Below the pieces are notes generated by a model, which was not told where the DNA came from, made no database searches, and saw only the letters and a program-made list of their open reading frames with translations. The position numbers and the translations under genes are program-made. From NCBI GenBank assembly GCA_003255065.1, contig QAOA01008029.1:2767-66766 (forward strand): 64,000 nucleotides of DNA, given 5' to 3'. This document shows, piece by piece, positions 1 to 11,047 of this stretch. The stretch is from Cercis canadensis (lineage: Eukaryota; Streptophyta; Magnoliopsida; Fabales; Fabaceae). The stretch's first letter is position 1. Each line of letters opens with the position of its first letter.

Positions 1-1650
1 TCAACCTCTCACCAAAGGAAAAAATACAACCTTTCAATGGAGTTGATTTGTTCGCAATGGTAGGTTTGTATTCTTAATCCATGTTTGCAAAGATTAATGA
101 TGTTCTAAATGGAGCACCTTGGTAGCCCAATGTAGCTTATTGAGCCCACCATAACTAGAACGGAAAGTTTAGGGAAGAAATTGCAATTATTGTAATAAAT
201 CAAAGGTAAGTAAGTACAATTTCGCCTTCACTTAACTTCAAAACGTGGATCAGTGGAAGAGCTTGTTGGGACTCTGCAAAGTTGGGTAGATCAACAATGT
301 TTATACATGCAGCTCAACTCTAGTCCCATGAGGGTATATATGCTAGCTTGCTGCCATCATCAATATCTTCAGGCTCTGAAACTTAACAGTTTTAAATTAG
401 CATCCAAACAAACACAACTTTGGGTGCCTTGTCAAGAAATAAACAAATCAGCTGCTTCCTATATCGTCCATGCCTTTGCTCATAGTTAGATGTTTGATTG
501 CTAGTTTGTCTTTATTTGAGAAGATTGAATTAAATCAAGGTTCCAACCTCCAAAAGAAAAGAAACCTTATTAAAAGGTGCCCTGATAGCAAAGTTTTTCT
601 TGTGGTAACAAAACCTTTCTAGAAGTACCCGCATAGCATTTCCCCTAGGACCTCGTTAGTTCAGTGAATGATTAGAAGTGCATATATTAATATTAAAGTT
701 TGGCCTTGGATTTCTTGAGGGACGATGTTTGATAAATTAAGCTCTTTATTGACTTCATAAAAATTGATACAAGGAACAACTAAACTCTATGTAAAACAAA
801 TCCTAAGATAATGTCAAGAGTTCAAACTACACTGAAAGCACTAGAGGCTAAGACATGCAAAAATCTGAGCAATAATTAATCTTATACTAAAAGTGTGGAG
901 AGAAAACAAAAAAAAAAAAAAAATTGACATGAGGAGAAAGAGAGTGAAAGTGGCACTATATATATACACACACGGTAATTGCTTCTATCACCAAGTTATT
1001 TGATTTTATATATTATCTCGAAATAACATAAATTAAGAGCTTCAAGAGTAGGCACGTCTTCCTTTTTCATCTGAAAGAGTAAACTAGAAACTGTTTAATG
1101 ACATTATCAATGTCATAATAAAGAACATCTTAATACAACTAGCTAGTATTTTAGCAGTAAATATAGTTTCATATAAATTGTAAGTTGGTAATAGTCTCTT
1201 TCACATCGATATATATCTACGAAACAAACTTTTGGAACTCGTGAAAACATTTTAATTAACTTATCTCCTTGACCACACAATGTCTATGTTAATGTACGTG
1301 CACACTTCCTTTATTAAAAGACCAAACCAGAACATGGTTTAGAAAGTACCATCCCCTTTGGAAAATTTTCTAACCTGAATAATAATCCTAATTGGACCTT
1401 CAAAATTGAGCAAAATCAAACCGTTAATTGTGCGAGAGGTAGCTTTCATCTCAAAAACCATCCATGGATTATGTAGCAACTAGCAAGACGTAAACTTCAA
1501 AGCATTCAACTCATAATCAAGCCATAGTATTAAAGGTAGCTAATCATTCTTTATCTAGCTTTTTCACAGTGTCTTGGACAACTTATAATATATTTTGATC
1601 TCAAATTCTTCGCCAAATCTAATCTCATCGAAAATACAAGCTCAATTCTT
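1..1650. other. intergenic, no gene seen
   Basis: AT-rich sequence with short poly-A runs. The only open frame of note, near 250-490, has no recognisable domain, no splice context and ordinary intergenic composition. I see no gene here. Confidence 0.6.
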
Positions 1651-1678
1651 CCTATGAAGTCCATAATGCCAATCACAA

Positions 1679-1874
1679 TATCTAATCTCCTAAACAACCC
1701 AAATTTATGGAGGTTCGTGGGATTTGTATCAAGTATAGTTGGATTTAGTTTTTTAGCTCTCAGCCCCTTTTTCAGAAACCTGATGATTAGAGGATATGGA
1801 ACTTTTGGAAGATCGTTATTTATAGTGTGGTGAGTTTCATCTTCTCCTGCTTGATGCTCTTTGCCAAAAGATGG
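1679..1874. repeat. diverged direct duplication, copy A
   Basis: This stretch resembles 2729-2909 in the same orientation. Shared landmarks in order are a 'CTCCTAA..CACCC/CAACCC' block, 'AAATTTAT', 'TTCGTGGG', 'AAGATCGTTA..TTATTTATAG' and 'TTGATGCT'. Both copies hold a TATAAATA on the minus strand at the same relative place, so this could be a duplicated promoter-proximal region of a lost minus-strand gene. I cannot name the gene. Confidence 0.5.
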
Positions 1875-2059
1875 AGATTGAGAAAAAGTTTCTTATTGAA
1901 AGCCCATGCGTGTTTCTTGGTTTTCATTCTTACCGCTTTCTAATCGTTTTACCAAGACAAAAATTACCAAGAGGGAAATAGATACACCTGTATCTTATAT
2001 ACCCTATTTCCTGTGGGGCTTTTGCCTTGACGTCTTTGAGCTTATCAAGACTCACTGAT

Positions 2060-2239
2060 ATGGGATTCGAAATGGCTATGTTCAATTTCTTGCTTGGATT
2101 GTTCATTGTATCAATGATGAAAATAAAATTCTTGTTTTTCTTAGTTGCTGGAGTAATCTGCTATACATTTATTGTTATTCGGTCCTACTCGGATTCTCAG
2201 CTAGAAATGCAAAGTCATGGACCACAGTTAATTTTATAG
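2060..2239 (+). CDS. small ORF, possible membrane peptide (unrecognised)
   Basis: A 59-codon frame from the first in-frame ATG. It contains two hydrophobic stretches (FNFLLGLFIV and FLFFLVAGVICYTFIVI) separated by a short basic stretch. I do not recognise a family. The next small ORF (2265-2417) has a weakly similar hydrophobic core (AGVCYTIFLV against AGVICYTFIV). It could equally be chance; there is no splice or expression evidence. Confidence 0.15.
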   Translation: MGFEMAMFNFLLGLFIVSMMKIKFLFFLVAGVICYTFIVIRSYSDSQLEMQSHGPQLIL

Positions 2240-2264
2240 ATGGAAAAGGATAACATTGACAACA

Positions 2265-2417
2265 ATGATAATGGTCACCAAGAAGAAGATACAAGCATTC
2301 CTCCTCAAGAAGAATTCCATGCTTGTGTTTGTTAGCTTTGGTGTTTTGACATCCGCCGGAGTTTGTTATACCATATTCTTGGTGCATTACATAGACGAAA
2401 TATCAGAACTTCCATAG
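2265..2417 (+). CDS. small ORF, possible membrane peptide (unrecognised)
   Basis: A 50-codon frame: a lysine-rich start (VTKKKIQ), one hydrophobic segment of about 25 residues, then an acidic tail (IDEISELP). The lysine-rich to membrane to acidic layout is plausible for a small membrane protein, but I recognise no family. It lies between the two copies of the 1679/2729 duplication. Confidence 0.2.
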   Translation: MIMVTKKKIQAFLLKKNSMLVFVSFGVLTSAGVCYTIFLVHYIDEISELP

Positions 2418-2728
2418 TTGAAGAAGTTGATAGGGGAAGCTAATTTTGGAGTAGCCTTGCATTTTTTAAGGTATTACTTGATCAATTAAGCCCGGTATTG
2501 TGAAGCAAGGCATAAGCAGGGGTGGTGAGAAAGAGTAAGAGACTGAGAGGCATATATGCGGGGAGAGACGTAGAGTGAATGCTTAATGTTATAAATTTAT
2601 AATAGGCCGCAATGCTTATAAATTTATGACATATATAAATGCACGCGAAGAGAGTGAATGGCTGAATGCGAATTCTAAGTCTAATTCATGAAGGATCATC
2701 TGAAGCTCTTTCCAAAAGTGTGTTACCA

Positions 2729-2909
2729 TCTTTAATCTCCTAACCCACCCAAATTTATCAACATTCGTGGGCTCTTTTTCCCTCTAAGCCCTTCTTTCAC
2801 AAACGTGTTTGGAGGTGGAACTGGTTGAAGATCGTTAATTCGTTATTTATAGCATGCTAAGTTCCATTTTCTCTTTGCTTGATGCTATTTGCGAACAAGT
2901 AGAGATGGA
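2729..2909. repeat. diverged direct duplication, copy B
   Basis: Partner of 1679-1874, same orientation, with several small indels. It carries the same minus-strand TATAAATA (near 2850) and the same TTGATGCT block. Confidence 0.5.
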
Positions 2910-2970
2910 AAGAGAGACTTTGTGTGTGAAAGACGAGAATAGAACTACAAATAGAAAAGAGAGAGACAAG

Positions 2971-3061
2971 AGTTAGCTCAATTGGTAGGTTCGAGCTAAG
3001 TTGATGAAAATATTTTAGGTTTGAATCTTGCTATTGATCATTTGTTGGTGTTTAACATCTA
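2971..3061 (+). mobile_element. degenerate tRNA-derived SINE-like fragment
   Basis: The start resembles a pol III A box (TAGCTCAATTGG at 2974-2985), followed about 30 bases later by a B box-like AGGTTTGAATCTT (3017-3029), the layout of plant Au-type SINEs. It abuts a MITE. No poly-T tail or target duplication could be defined, so this is a fragment at best. Confidence 0.4.
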
Positions 3062-3065
3062 CTAA

Positions 3066-3531
3066 GTGTCTGTTTGGGAGTATTTTTTGAGGGGAGAGGA
3101 GAGAAGAGAAAAGGGAGAGAAAGGAAGGAAAAGAAAATGGAAGAATTTTTCTCTTCTTTGTTTGGATGATTAAAATAAGCAAAAAAAGATGAAAGGAAAT
3201 GAAAGAAATAAAAATTTATAATTTTACAAATTTATCCTTTATTTATAAAGTAAATATATTTAATATAAGATTTAATAATGTTATCCAAATAGTATTTGAA
3301 AAAGAATTTGAAGAAATAAATAGAGATATAATAGTAAACTACTCTTTTTTCTCTCCAAACCCCCCAAATTGGAAGAATACAAAAGTGAGGCAGAAAATGA
3401 ATGTAAAGGTTTGAGATTACTAATTGGTTTCCTTTCTTTTTTTAATCTTAAACTCTCAAATAAGGGGATAGACACATTTACTCATTTCCTTTCCTCTCCT
3501 TTTTCTCCAATTTTAAATCCCAAACAAACCC
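3066..3531. mobile_element. PIF/Harbinger-like (Tourist-type) MITE
   Basis: 466 bp flanked by TAA on both sides (3063-3065 and 3532-3534), the target size and sequence of PIF/Harbinger elements. The ends are inverted: GTGTCTGTTTGGGAG on the left and, read backwards, GGGTTTGTTTGGGAT on the right. The subterminal parts are purine-rich on the left and pyrimidine-rich on the right, as in a foldback. It encodes nothing. A second, interrupted copy lies at 55992-56177. Confidence 0.7.
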
Positions 3532-4204
3532 TAAATGTGGTGTGTCATGCCCTAGAGCGAGAGCAACATATCTAATTCTTAAAAATTTTGTTCCACCAAA
3601 AAAGAGAGAGACAAAAACTTTGAAACTTGAAATCAATTCACTTGTTATCTTTTTATTTTTTATTTTAACGATAAGAATATTCTTAAGTTAGTTTTCGCAT
3701 ATTGAGACAAGTTCCTATGCAACTGCCACATTGGCCTTGTGCATTAAGAGAAAAAATTTCCCAACATATTAGCCTAGGAGTTCACTTGTTGTGAACCACA
3801 GTAGAAACCATATGAAAACAATAAAATGTAATCTAACAGTTCAAAAACAATATGATAAATTTGGAAGGGCAAGTTGGGCCAGCATTTGAGGGCCCCAGCC
3901 CAACCCTTATATATGTGCAGGGTTATGGAGGCTGATTCATCGGGCTAACCCTATTTTGATAACCCTAGAAATGAGGCAGCTCTTACCAAAATAACTTTTA
4001 ATAGTTTTATTTGCTGAAATTCTGGGCCTTTAAAACTTGGTTTTTTGCTGGAATTCTGCAGCTTTAAAACTTAAACATTGAGAAATTTATCATGGGACCA
4101 AAGTCTAGCCCACTTCTGATCATGGACTTTGATATGAAGATAGAAATCTGGCCTAAAAGAAAACAGAAAATATACAAAAAGAAGAATAGAAAAATAGTTA
4201 ATAT

Positions 4205-4277
4205 TGTTGCTGCCCAGGATCGAACTGGGGACCTTCAGTGTGTAAGACTGACGTGATAACCACTACACCACAGCAAC
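4205..4277 (-). tRNA. tRNA-Val (anticodon TAC)
   Basis: Read on the minus strand this folds as a standard cloverleaf: acceptor GTTGCTG pairs with CAGCAAC, then a D arm (GTGT..), an anticodon stem TCAGT/ACTGA around loop CTTACAC (anticodon TAC, valine), a five-base variable loop AGGTC, a T stem CCCAG/CTGGG with loop TTCGATC, and discriminator A. The length is 73 nt with no intron. CCA is not encoded. The match to plant nuclear tRNA-Val is complete enough that I take it as functional. Confidence 0.95.
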
Positions 4278-5776
4278 CGGATATTATTAATGTTTCTAAT
4301 TATTTTACTAGATGTAAAATCAATACAAAAGAATTTCAGACAAAATGATTAATATTTTTATTGCAATGTTTTTCTATAAAATCTATATAAATTATCACTA
4401 GAAAACATAGTCAAAAGAAGATTTCAAACAAAATGATTTCATAAAACGTTATTTAATTGACACATATAAATAAAGAATAATATTACATATAAAATTCTTT
4501 ATATTAATGAAATTTTTTTTAGTTATTGTATTTTATGACAGACATCTACTTAAAAGATTTTTTTTTTAGTATTATTTAATTTTTTTTTTCTTAAACATAT
4601 AGCATTTACTTCACTTTTTCATCTTTTGAAGATGTGATTTTCTAATAAATCTGTAAAAAAAAAAAAAAGAAAAAAAAATTGTGATTCAAATCAAGGTTGC
4701 CACCAACTTTTGTGGGTTCCATTGTTCCCTTATCTTTTTGCTTCTCAAAATCTCTCATAGAGAAAAGCTTAGCCAGATTTCGAAGGCACTAATTGAGCAC
4801 GCTCTTAGCAATAATCAACTGCGCCTAACAGATAACTACATAGCTTAATTAGATTAATCACTGTTTTCCACTAGTCTTAATCTTCATATGATCACAATTA
4901 TCTACAGCTAAATCAAACTTTGAGTAAACAACACTTTGTTAATAACAAACGCTGGCCGCCGACAAAATGGATAATGCCTTGGAATGTTCAAATAGTTACA
5001 TCATGTGAAGGAGAAACTGTAGAATAGAATGCCACAAAAGACATGGAAAGTTTGCGACACAATTCCAAAATCGGGTTAGACTTCGTGGCCCTTCTTTTGA
5101 TTTTCCATAACTTTTATGTGGAATTTTTGGGGATTCATAAAGTAACATATAAATGGATACATCTTTTGTACTTATCCAAATTTTAATTATTTAAATTTTT
5201 AAATTTTTATAACGACATCAAAATTATTAAGTAATTTTTACTATAAATTCTTTAATAAAAGAGGTGGATAGCACTATACCAGAGTGTAGATTAACAAACG
5301 TCATATTAATTATTTACATAATTCTTACATTCATACTTTTTAATGGTTATATGAGTGATACTACTAATTTTTTAAATAAAAAAGTTATTCTTTTAATTAT
5401 AGTTTATTTCTTAAAGCACATAACCTTTAGAGGAGCTAAATCTAAGTAGATATGGATATGGCCCTCTTTGGCCATAAAACTTGAATATTTATTCTTCGTT
5501 CATGCTCCAATTAATACCAGTATTCAACTTACACTTACCTAATATATAAGTCTTCATTTCAAAGCGTACGTGTGAAAGAAAAAAGATAATGTAATACGTG
5601 TCACTATCACATGGAAAAGTCATGAAAACTTCCTAACTCTGTTTGACTATTATAAAATGAAAAAAAAAAAAATATCATCTATTTTTCAAATGAACACATG
5701 CAAACAAAAAGTGTGGCTAGAATATATGTCTTTTTTTCTTATAAGAAAGCAAGTTGTTGTTAGCAAAAGTTTTTGA

Positions 5777-5910
5777 AACATGAATAAAACACAAGTTTAT
5801 TTATATTATGTATTGAAATTTTAATTTAATTAAAAAAATGAAGTAAAAAGATTCGATTTCTTANTCTTAACTATTTGGTCAAAAAAATTCTGATATCATA
5901 TCAAAAATCG
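5777..5910 (-). repeat. TRIM/LTR-element relic (fossil)
   Basis: Clearly but distantly similar to 48820-48946 in the same orientation. Shared landmarks are ACACAA..TTTAT, TATTGAAATTT, AATTTAATT, GATTTGAT/GATTCGAT and ACCATTTGGTCAAA, ending in a primer-binding-site-like TGATATCAT. One N (5864) lies inside. An old, broken fragment of an LTR-type element. Confidence 0.5.
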
Positions 5911-6116
5911 ATTCATCCAAAAAATTTAAGTTATTAATAAATATCCAATTGATAATAATTTTATTTATCTCTAGCAGTCGTGACATACACAAAAGAGAAG
6001 AAAGTAAAAGAAAGCGAAAGAATTAAAAAAATTATAGAAGACAAGAAAATGGAAGAGTCCACCTTCCACGGTACCACTGGTAGTTTCCTAGATACCTACC
6101 AGGTTAGGTGAGGTGG

Positions 6117-6124
6117 TATAAAAG
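6117..6124 (+). promoter_or_regulatory. TATA box of the heat shock factor gene
   Basis: TATAAAAG 70 bases before the start codon, a good plant TATA box that puts transcription start near 6150. Confidence 0.65.
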
Positions 6125-6193
6125 GAAGATTGTGTAGAATAAGGACCTGTTTGGGCAAAAACACAAATGAAGAGCTAGGCTTTAACCAAAAGC

Positions 6194-8053
6194 ATGGCTG
6201 AAAATGTGCTGGAGCTCAACCATGGTTCTGGTAATAAGGGTGCTGCTGCAGGTCAGTCTCCGAGACCACGGTGCCCGCCGCCGTTTCTGTTGAAGACTTA
6301 TGATTTGTTAGAAGAAAGTGGAGTTGATGTTGGTGATGGAGATGGAGATGAAGATAGTAAAAGAATTGTGTCATGGAATGCAGAAGGGAATGGTTTTGTT
6401 GTGTGGTCTCCGGCTGAGTTCTCAGAAATCATCTTGCCTAGATTTTTCAAGCACAACAACTTCTCTAGCTTCATTCGCCAATTGAATACCTATGTAAGTG
6501 ATTCTCCTTTCTAGTCAAGAACAAAAATGTTGATCTTTATGTATATATAAAGAATATAGGAATTAATGTCCAAGTTTCGATATTATTTAATCACAACTCA
6601 ATTTTATCAGTTTTTTTTTTTCTTAATTTCTGGAATTAATTTTACCTTCACTACTTCAAGCTTTATGTAAATGGAAAAATAAACGGGTTGCCCAAAAAAC
6701 CTTACTTTTTTTTTTTCTAGAATATTCTTAATGTTTAATTTTAGCAAAGTTTGAAGTTTTTCTTTTCTTTTCTTTTTGAGCTTCTAAAAATTGAAGAGAG
6801 TAAGAAATGTACTCTTCTTTCAACTTCCAGCCGCTAAAGGGGTTCCTTATTCAAAGTGAAGCATTTGCATGAAATTTTATAATCAATTAAAACATGTTAA
6901 AAGAAGTGGTCAAATTGGATATTTTAACACCAAGTCAATATAGTCGTACCATGCAGGGTTTTTTATTTTTTAATAGGGAGCACACTGAAATTGAAAATCA
7001 TGACATAAGCTTTTCCCATCGATCACATGCATGCACGCTTGTTAAGTTTGTCAAATTTATATATCTTTGATGCTTAATATATAGCAGCCATTTAGACTAG
7101 TTGTCTAAGAGAACATTGAATAATCTTGTTCTTATAGGATCGATATCAAAATTATAAGATTTTTATGTTTGAATATGTGATAGTTACGTTTCAAACAAAG
7201 AAATATACTCTTTCACTAAATGATATAGTAATATTATTCTTACTTCATCAGCCTCCTCCATCTATCCTCACCGATCAGAAAAGAGTTTTAAAAATAAAAA
7301 TGGTTACAACCTTAAATCACTATAATAATCTAATAGAGAGTCATTTTTTTGCGAATATGACTATTAAAACCAGTATACTTGCTCTACGCCCTATCTTGTT
7401 TTTTATGTTTCTTTTATCTCTCTTCACGGGTCATCTCTCACTTCTGCTTGTAACTAGTAATATTTAAAGAAAGTCCTTGAATGCTTTGAAATATGTAATT
7501 TTGGTGATAATACTCACATAAAACTAGTTATAAGGCTTTGACAACTTTGCAGAAATTCTTAGTATCAGCCAATTTGCAGAAGGTTGTGTTGGATTCAAAC
7601 TTTTGTAATATACAAAAAATAATAAAGTTTTTATCTTATATTTTTCTTCTTAATTACCAATATTGACCTATTTTTTGGTTTTTTTTTTGGTTATTTCTGT
7701 CCTTCCAAAAACTTAATAATCAGGGATTTAAGAAAACATCATCAAAAAGATGGGAATTCAAGCATGAGAAGTTTCAGAGGGGTTGCAAGCATTTGCTAAT
7801 GGAAATTAGCCGGAAAAAATGCGAGCCAAGCATGTTTCCATCATACCTAAAGTCTTCTACGGAGGAAAATGCAGTGAGTTCCATGGAAGAAAGCAGTCGT
7901 CAGGTACTGATGGAAGAGAACAAGAACCTAAAAAAGGAGAGGTTAGAACTTCAAATGCAGATAGCTCAATTCAAAGCACTAGAAATGAAGTTATTGGAGT
8001 GTCTCTCTCAGTATATGGACAACCACCAAAATAAAGTTAGGAGACTATGTTAG
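6194..8053 (+). CDS. HSFB5: class B heat shock transcription factor, HSFB5-like
   Basis: Two exons, 6194-6493 and 7724-8053 (intron GT..AG, 1,230 bp), coding for 209 residues. The intron sits in the DNA-binding domain between FIRQLNTY and GFKK, the position conserved in plant HSFs. Domain order: winged-helix DNA-binding domain at about 30-126 ([35 protein letters not shown]), then SRKKCEPS, then a heptad oligomerisation stretch at about 160-195 ([16 protein letters not shown]) with no class A or C insertion, so class B. The protein stops soon after the coiled coil and has no LFGV repressor tetrapeptide, which in the family is the mark of HSFB5. An acidic insert ([10 protein letters not shown], about 45-54) lies in the first part of the domain. 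It should bind heat shock elements as a trimer in the nucleus. A real class B HSF is near certain; the B5 assignment is from memory of family motifs. Confidence 0.9.
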
Positions 8054-9535
8054 TTATGATGAAAAAGATAGATCAGTGAAAAAAGTTGTTTGTGTTGTAC
8101 TTTGCTTTGCCAATTATCATGAATATTAATGCTTGTTTACTAGTTGCTGGTTTGTCCATCAATCAGAATGGCATTATTGGTTTCTTTTTCTTTCTTTCTT
8201 TCTTTTTGATTATCAAATTATATAATGGATAATACATATTATCATGAAGTTACTTTACTAATCCTAATATTGAAAGGTATTCATTTCTTAAAGGAGAGAC
8301 GCGTTTCTCATTTCGGAACCGTCTCCAAAACGGATACGCTTCCCAATTTGCCATTTCGGTGCTACCGAGACTAATGCTAATTTTGGTTTCATGTCAATGA
8401 AGAGAAAAAGGTCTCTAATAGAAAATTCATACAATTTCATCTCAAACTTAATTGTTTTTTTTTTCTTTTTTTGGTGGGTTTACTTTTGGTACTAGAGAAA
8501 ATGAGATATATAGGAAAAGGAAAGTTCATTTTTTTCTTTTTGAATTGAAAGAGAAGTTAGGTTATACTTTATGCATTTGGACTAAAATAGCATTGTTCAA
8601 GCACTTTATCTCCTATAGACTAGTTCATCATGTGAAACGCACGCCGACACTTAATAAAGTTTCTTTTTTGATTGCTTAATAAAGTTTCTTATTGAACTTT
8701 GGCAATACTACGACTCGAATGAAGATAGTGTTTGGAATCATTACAATCAAAATTCTTTCATGATTTGTCAAAGATCGTACCAACCCAAGAATTGTATTCA
8801 TTCACAAATCAATTTTGTTTGTAATATATGATAATTTATAAACCCTACCTCTCTCATAACATTTACAAATATTTTTTTAAAAAAATGAATTCGTTTTATT
8901 TCTACTAAAATAATGTTTCAAATATTGCACGCCAATTTTAAGACAAAAAAAAACTAAATTAATAAAATATTTTGATAAATACTTTTTAAATACGTATTAT
9001 TTGAGATCATTTATAAGAATTGAGTCGTAAAAAAAAAAATTAATGAATCTAATTAAATTGTAGATGTTATCATGTATAAAAATATCAAAGTGAGTGATGA
9101 TATTTGGACAGGGAAACGAGAGCAAAATTATAGATTATTGTGCATTTATGAAAAGTCTAATGGTACCTCATTTAGTCATAAAAACTAAAGAGTTGATATC
9201 GTAATCCCCTCTCCTTTCAATAGTGCATTGCATTTCCTTGTAATAATAATAATAATAATAGTGACTTTTGAGTAGTTGCTTTCCCAGTAAGGGTCCACGG
9301 CCACAGAAGAGACGAATAAGGAACCATGAAAGTCAAGTAGGGACGTTCATGCTGCATATCCTTTTCTTTGAGTGCTGGTGCCAATTCCAATTGCTCAGGA
9401 TTCAGTCATTCAAAGGTGGTTCTGTTCCTGCAATACGACAAGGACTTCTACACTGAGAGTAATATTAAAGATAATCCGTAATCAAGATTCCATTAGTTTC
9501 TGTACAGATTATTTATAATCTTGAGATGCAAGTTT
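8054..9535. other. intergenic, no gene seen
   Basis: 3' flank of the HSF gene, then AT-rich sequence with poly-T and poly-A runs and a short TAA microsatellite (9242-9261). I saw no coding pattern or element ends. Confidence 0.55.
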
Positions 9536-9804
9536 TGTTTAGTCAGTTAACTGTTTTAACTGGTGTAATAAGTTAGTTAACTATGATTAGTTAGTTAGTT
9601 ACGTATGAGCTGGATTGTAATTGTCCTGGTTAGATTAGCTGAGTTAGTTAGAATTTTATATGTTATATAAACACTTCTGATGTACTGTTCATAGTAGATT
9701 TGGAATATACAAAAGAATTCTTCAACTTTCTCTCTCTCTTTTCTCGTCTCTCTCCATTTCTTCTCTGCTGTTCTTCACTGTTTTCTTCCATTTGGAATTC
9801 AACA
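9536..9804 (+). mobile_element. probable solo LTR, copia-like (fossil)
   Basis: Begins TGTTTAGTCAG and ends TTCAACA, flanked by GTTT on both sides (9532-9535 and 9805-9808). Inside are repeated TTAGTTAGTTA blocks, a TATATAAAC promoter-like site (9665) and then a pyrimidine-rich CTTTCTCTCTCT stretch, the same order as in the LTRs at 49997 and 53785 read on the minus strand. There is no primer-binding site after it, so a solo LTR is the simplest reading. The short target match is the weak point. Confidence 0.5.
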
Positions 9805-11039
9805 GTTTCATTGTCTTTCTAGTTTATAATGTTTTCTCAACAACCCAGTATACAGACATAACAGTTTTGATATGTTTTGGACCTTCTTCCAATTTTGGTT
9901 AGTTCCCTGCGTTGCAATCTTAATTTGTCATTTGAACTTGTTTGGTTGTCTATAATATTTGCAATAATAGAAAGTTTTTTAAAGTTGTTTTCATTTACAA
10001 ATGAATTTTCTATGAAACTTGCTCATAACTATAATAATCAAAGAAATTTAAAATTAATCATGTAATTCATGGGGAGGCAGCTAGGGTTTGAGAGAGAAGC
10101 TCTCCCTTCTCTTTAAAAGTTTACTCGCCTCTGCAACTATTTTTTGGTAAGGCCTGACTTCTCTATCGTCCTTAGGTGTGGCTTTTTTTTATTTTACAGA
10201 CTCTCCTTGTTCAAAGGTAGATATGATGTTCTAGGGGTTATTAATCCATCATATTGAACCTCTATTTTGGATAGATCTCAAATTTTTCATGTCATATTTC
10301 ATGTATTTTGTAAAGATAATATTTCAGATAAATCAAGCGTTTAACCTCGCTGCAGCACATTTGGTGTTTTTCTCTACCATTAAAAATGTTTTGTCGTCGA
10401 TTCTCATTGACCTTTGTTTTGTCAATACTTGGAGCCATGTATTTATTCACCTTTTAGTACAGGGAAAAAAAATGTATAAGCTTACTTTTAGGTATTAGCT
10501 TTTTGAATTTAAGGAAATATTATATTAAATTTTTCATATGCGGTTATTTGTTATTGTGTAAGTGCCAATTGACTTAATGCAATGAATTTACATTTCTAAT
10601 AAAAAAATAATATAAGAAATTTAATTTATTTACAAATTATTTGCATGTAATATTTGATGATTTATATAAATCCTACCACTTTTGATAAGATTTACAAATA
10701 ATTTCTTTTCAAATAAAATTATTTTTGTTCCAATCACTCTTTGCATTGCAGTATACGTTTTTCTACTTTCGTTTTGATTAAGATCTAAAACTAATTATTT
10801 TTAAATGTTTTAATATAAATATTAATCGCAATGGATTTCCATGACTGTGAATAACCAAAAAATTTCTTTTATTATTTTGTACTGTTACAGTTTAAAAAAC
10901 ACAGTAAATAGATAATAAAAGGGCACCATTTATGAAAGATTGGAGAGCTTGTGAGGGAAAGAAAAGAGGATCAAGGAACTTAACTTCAATGTATTTGTTT
11001 ATGTTAGCGGAGTTTCCAACTGTGTTATAGTTTTCTAAT
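9805..11039. other. intergenic, no gene seen
   Basis: AT-rich sequence with scattered short frames and no recognisable protein, RNA or repeat ends. Confidence 0.5.
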
Positions 11040-11047
11040 AAAAACTA

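Noticed and set aside
7165-7467. 100-codon frame in the HSF intron
   Set aside because: AT-rich, no domain, lies fully within a well supported intron.
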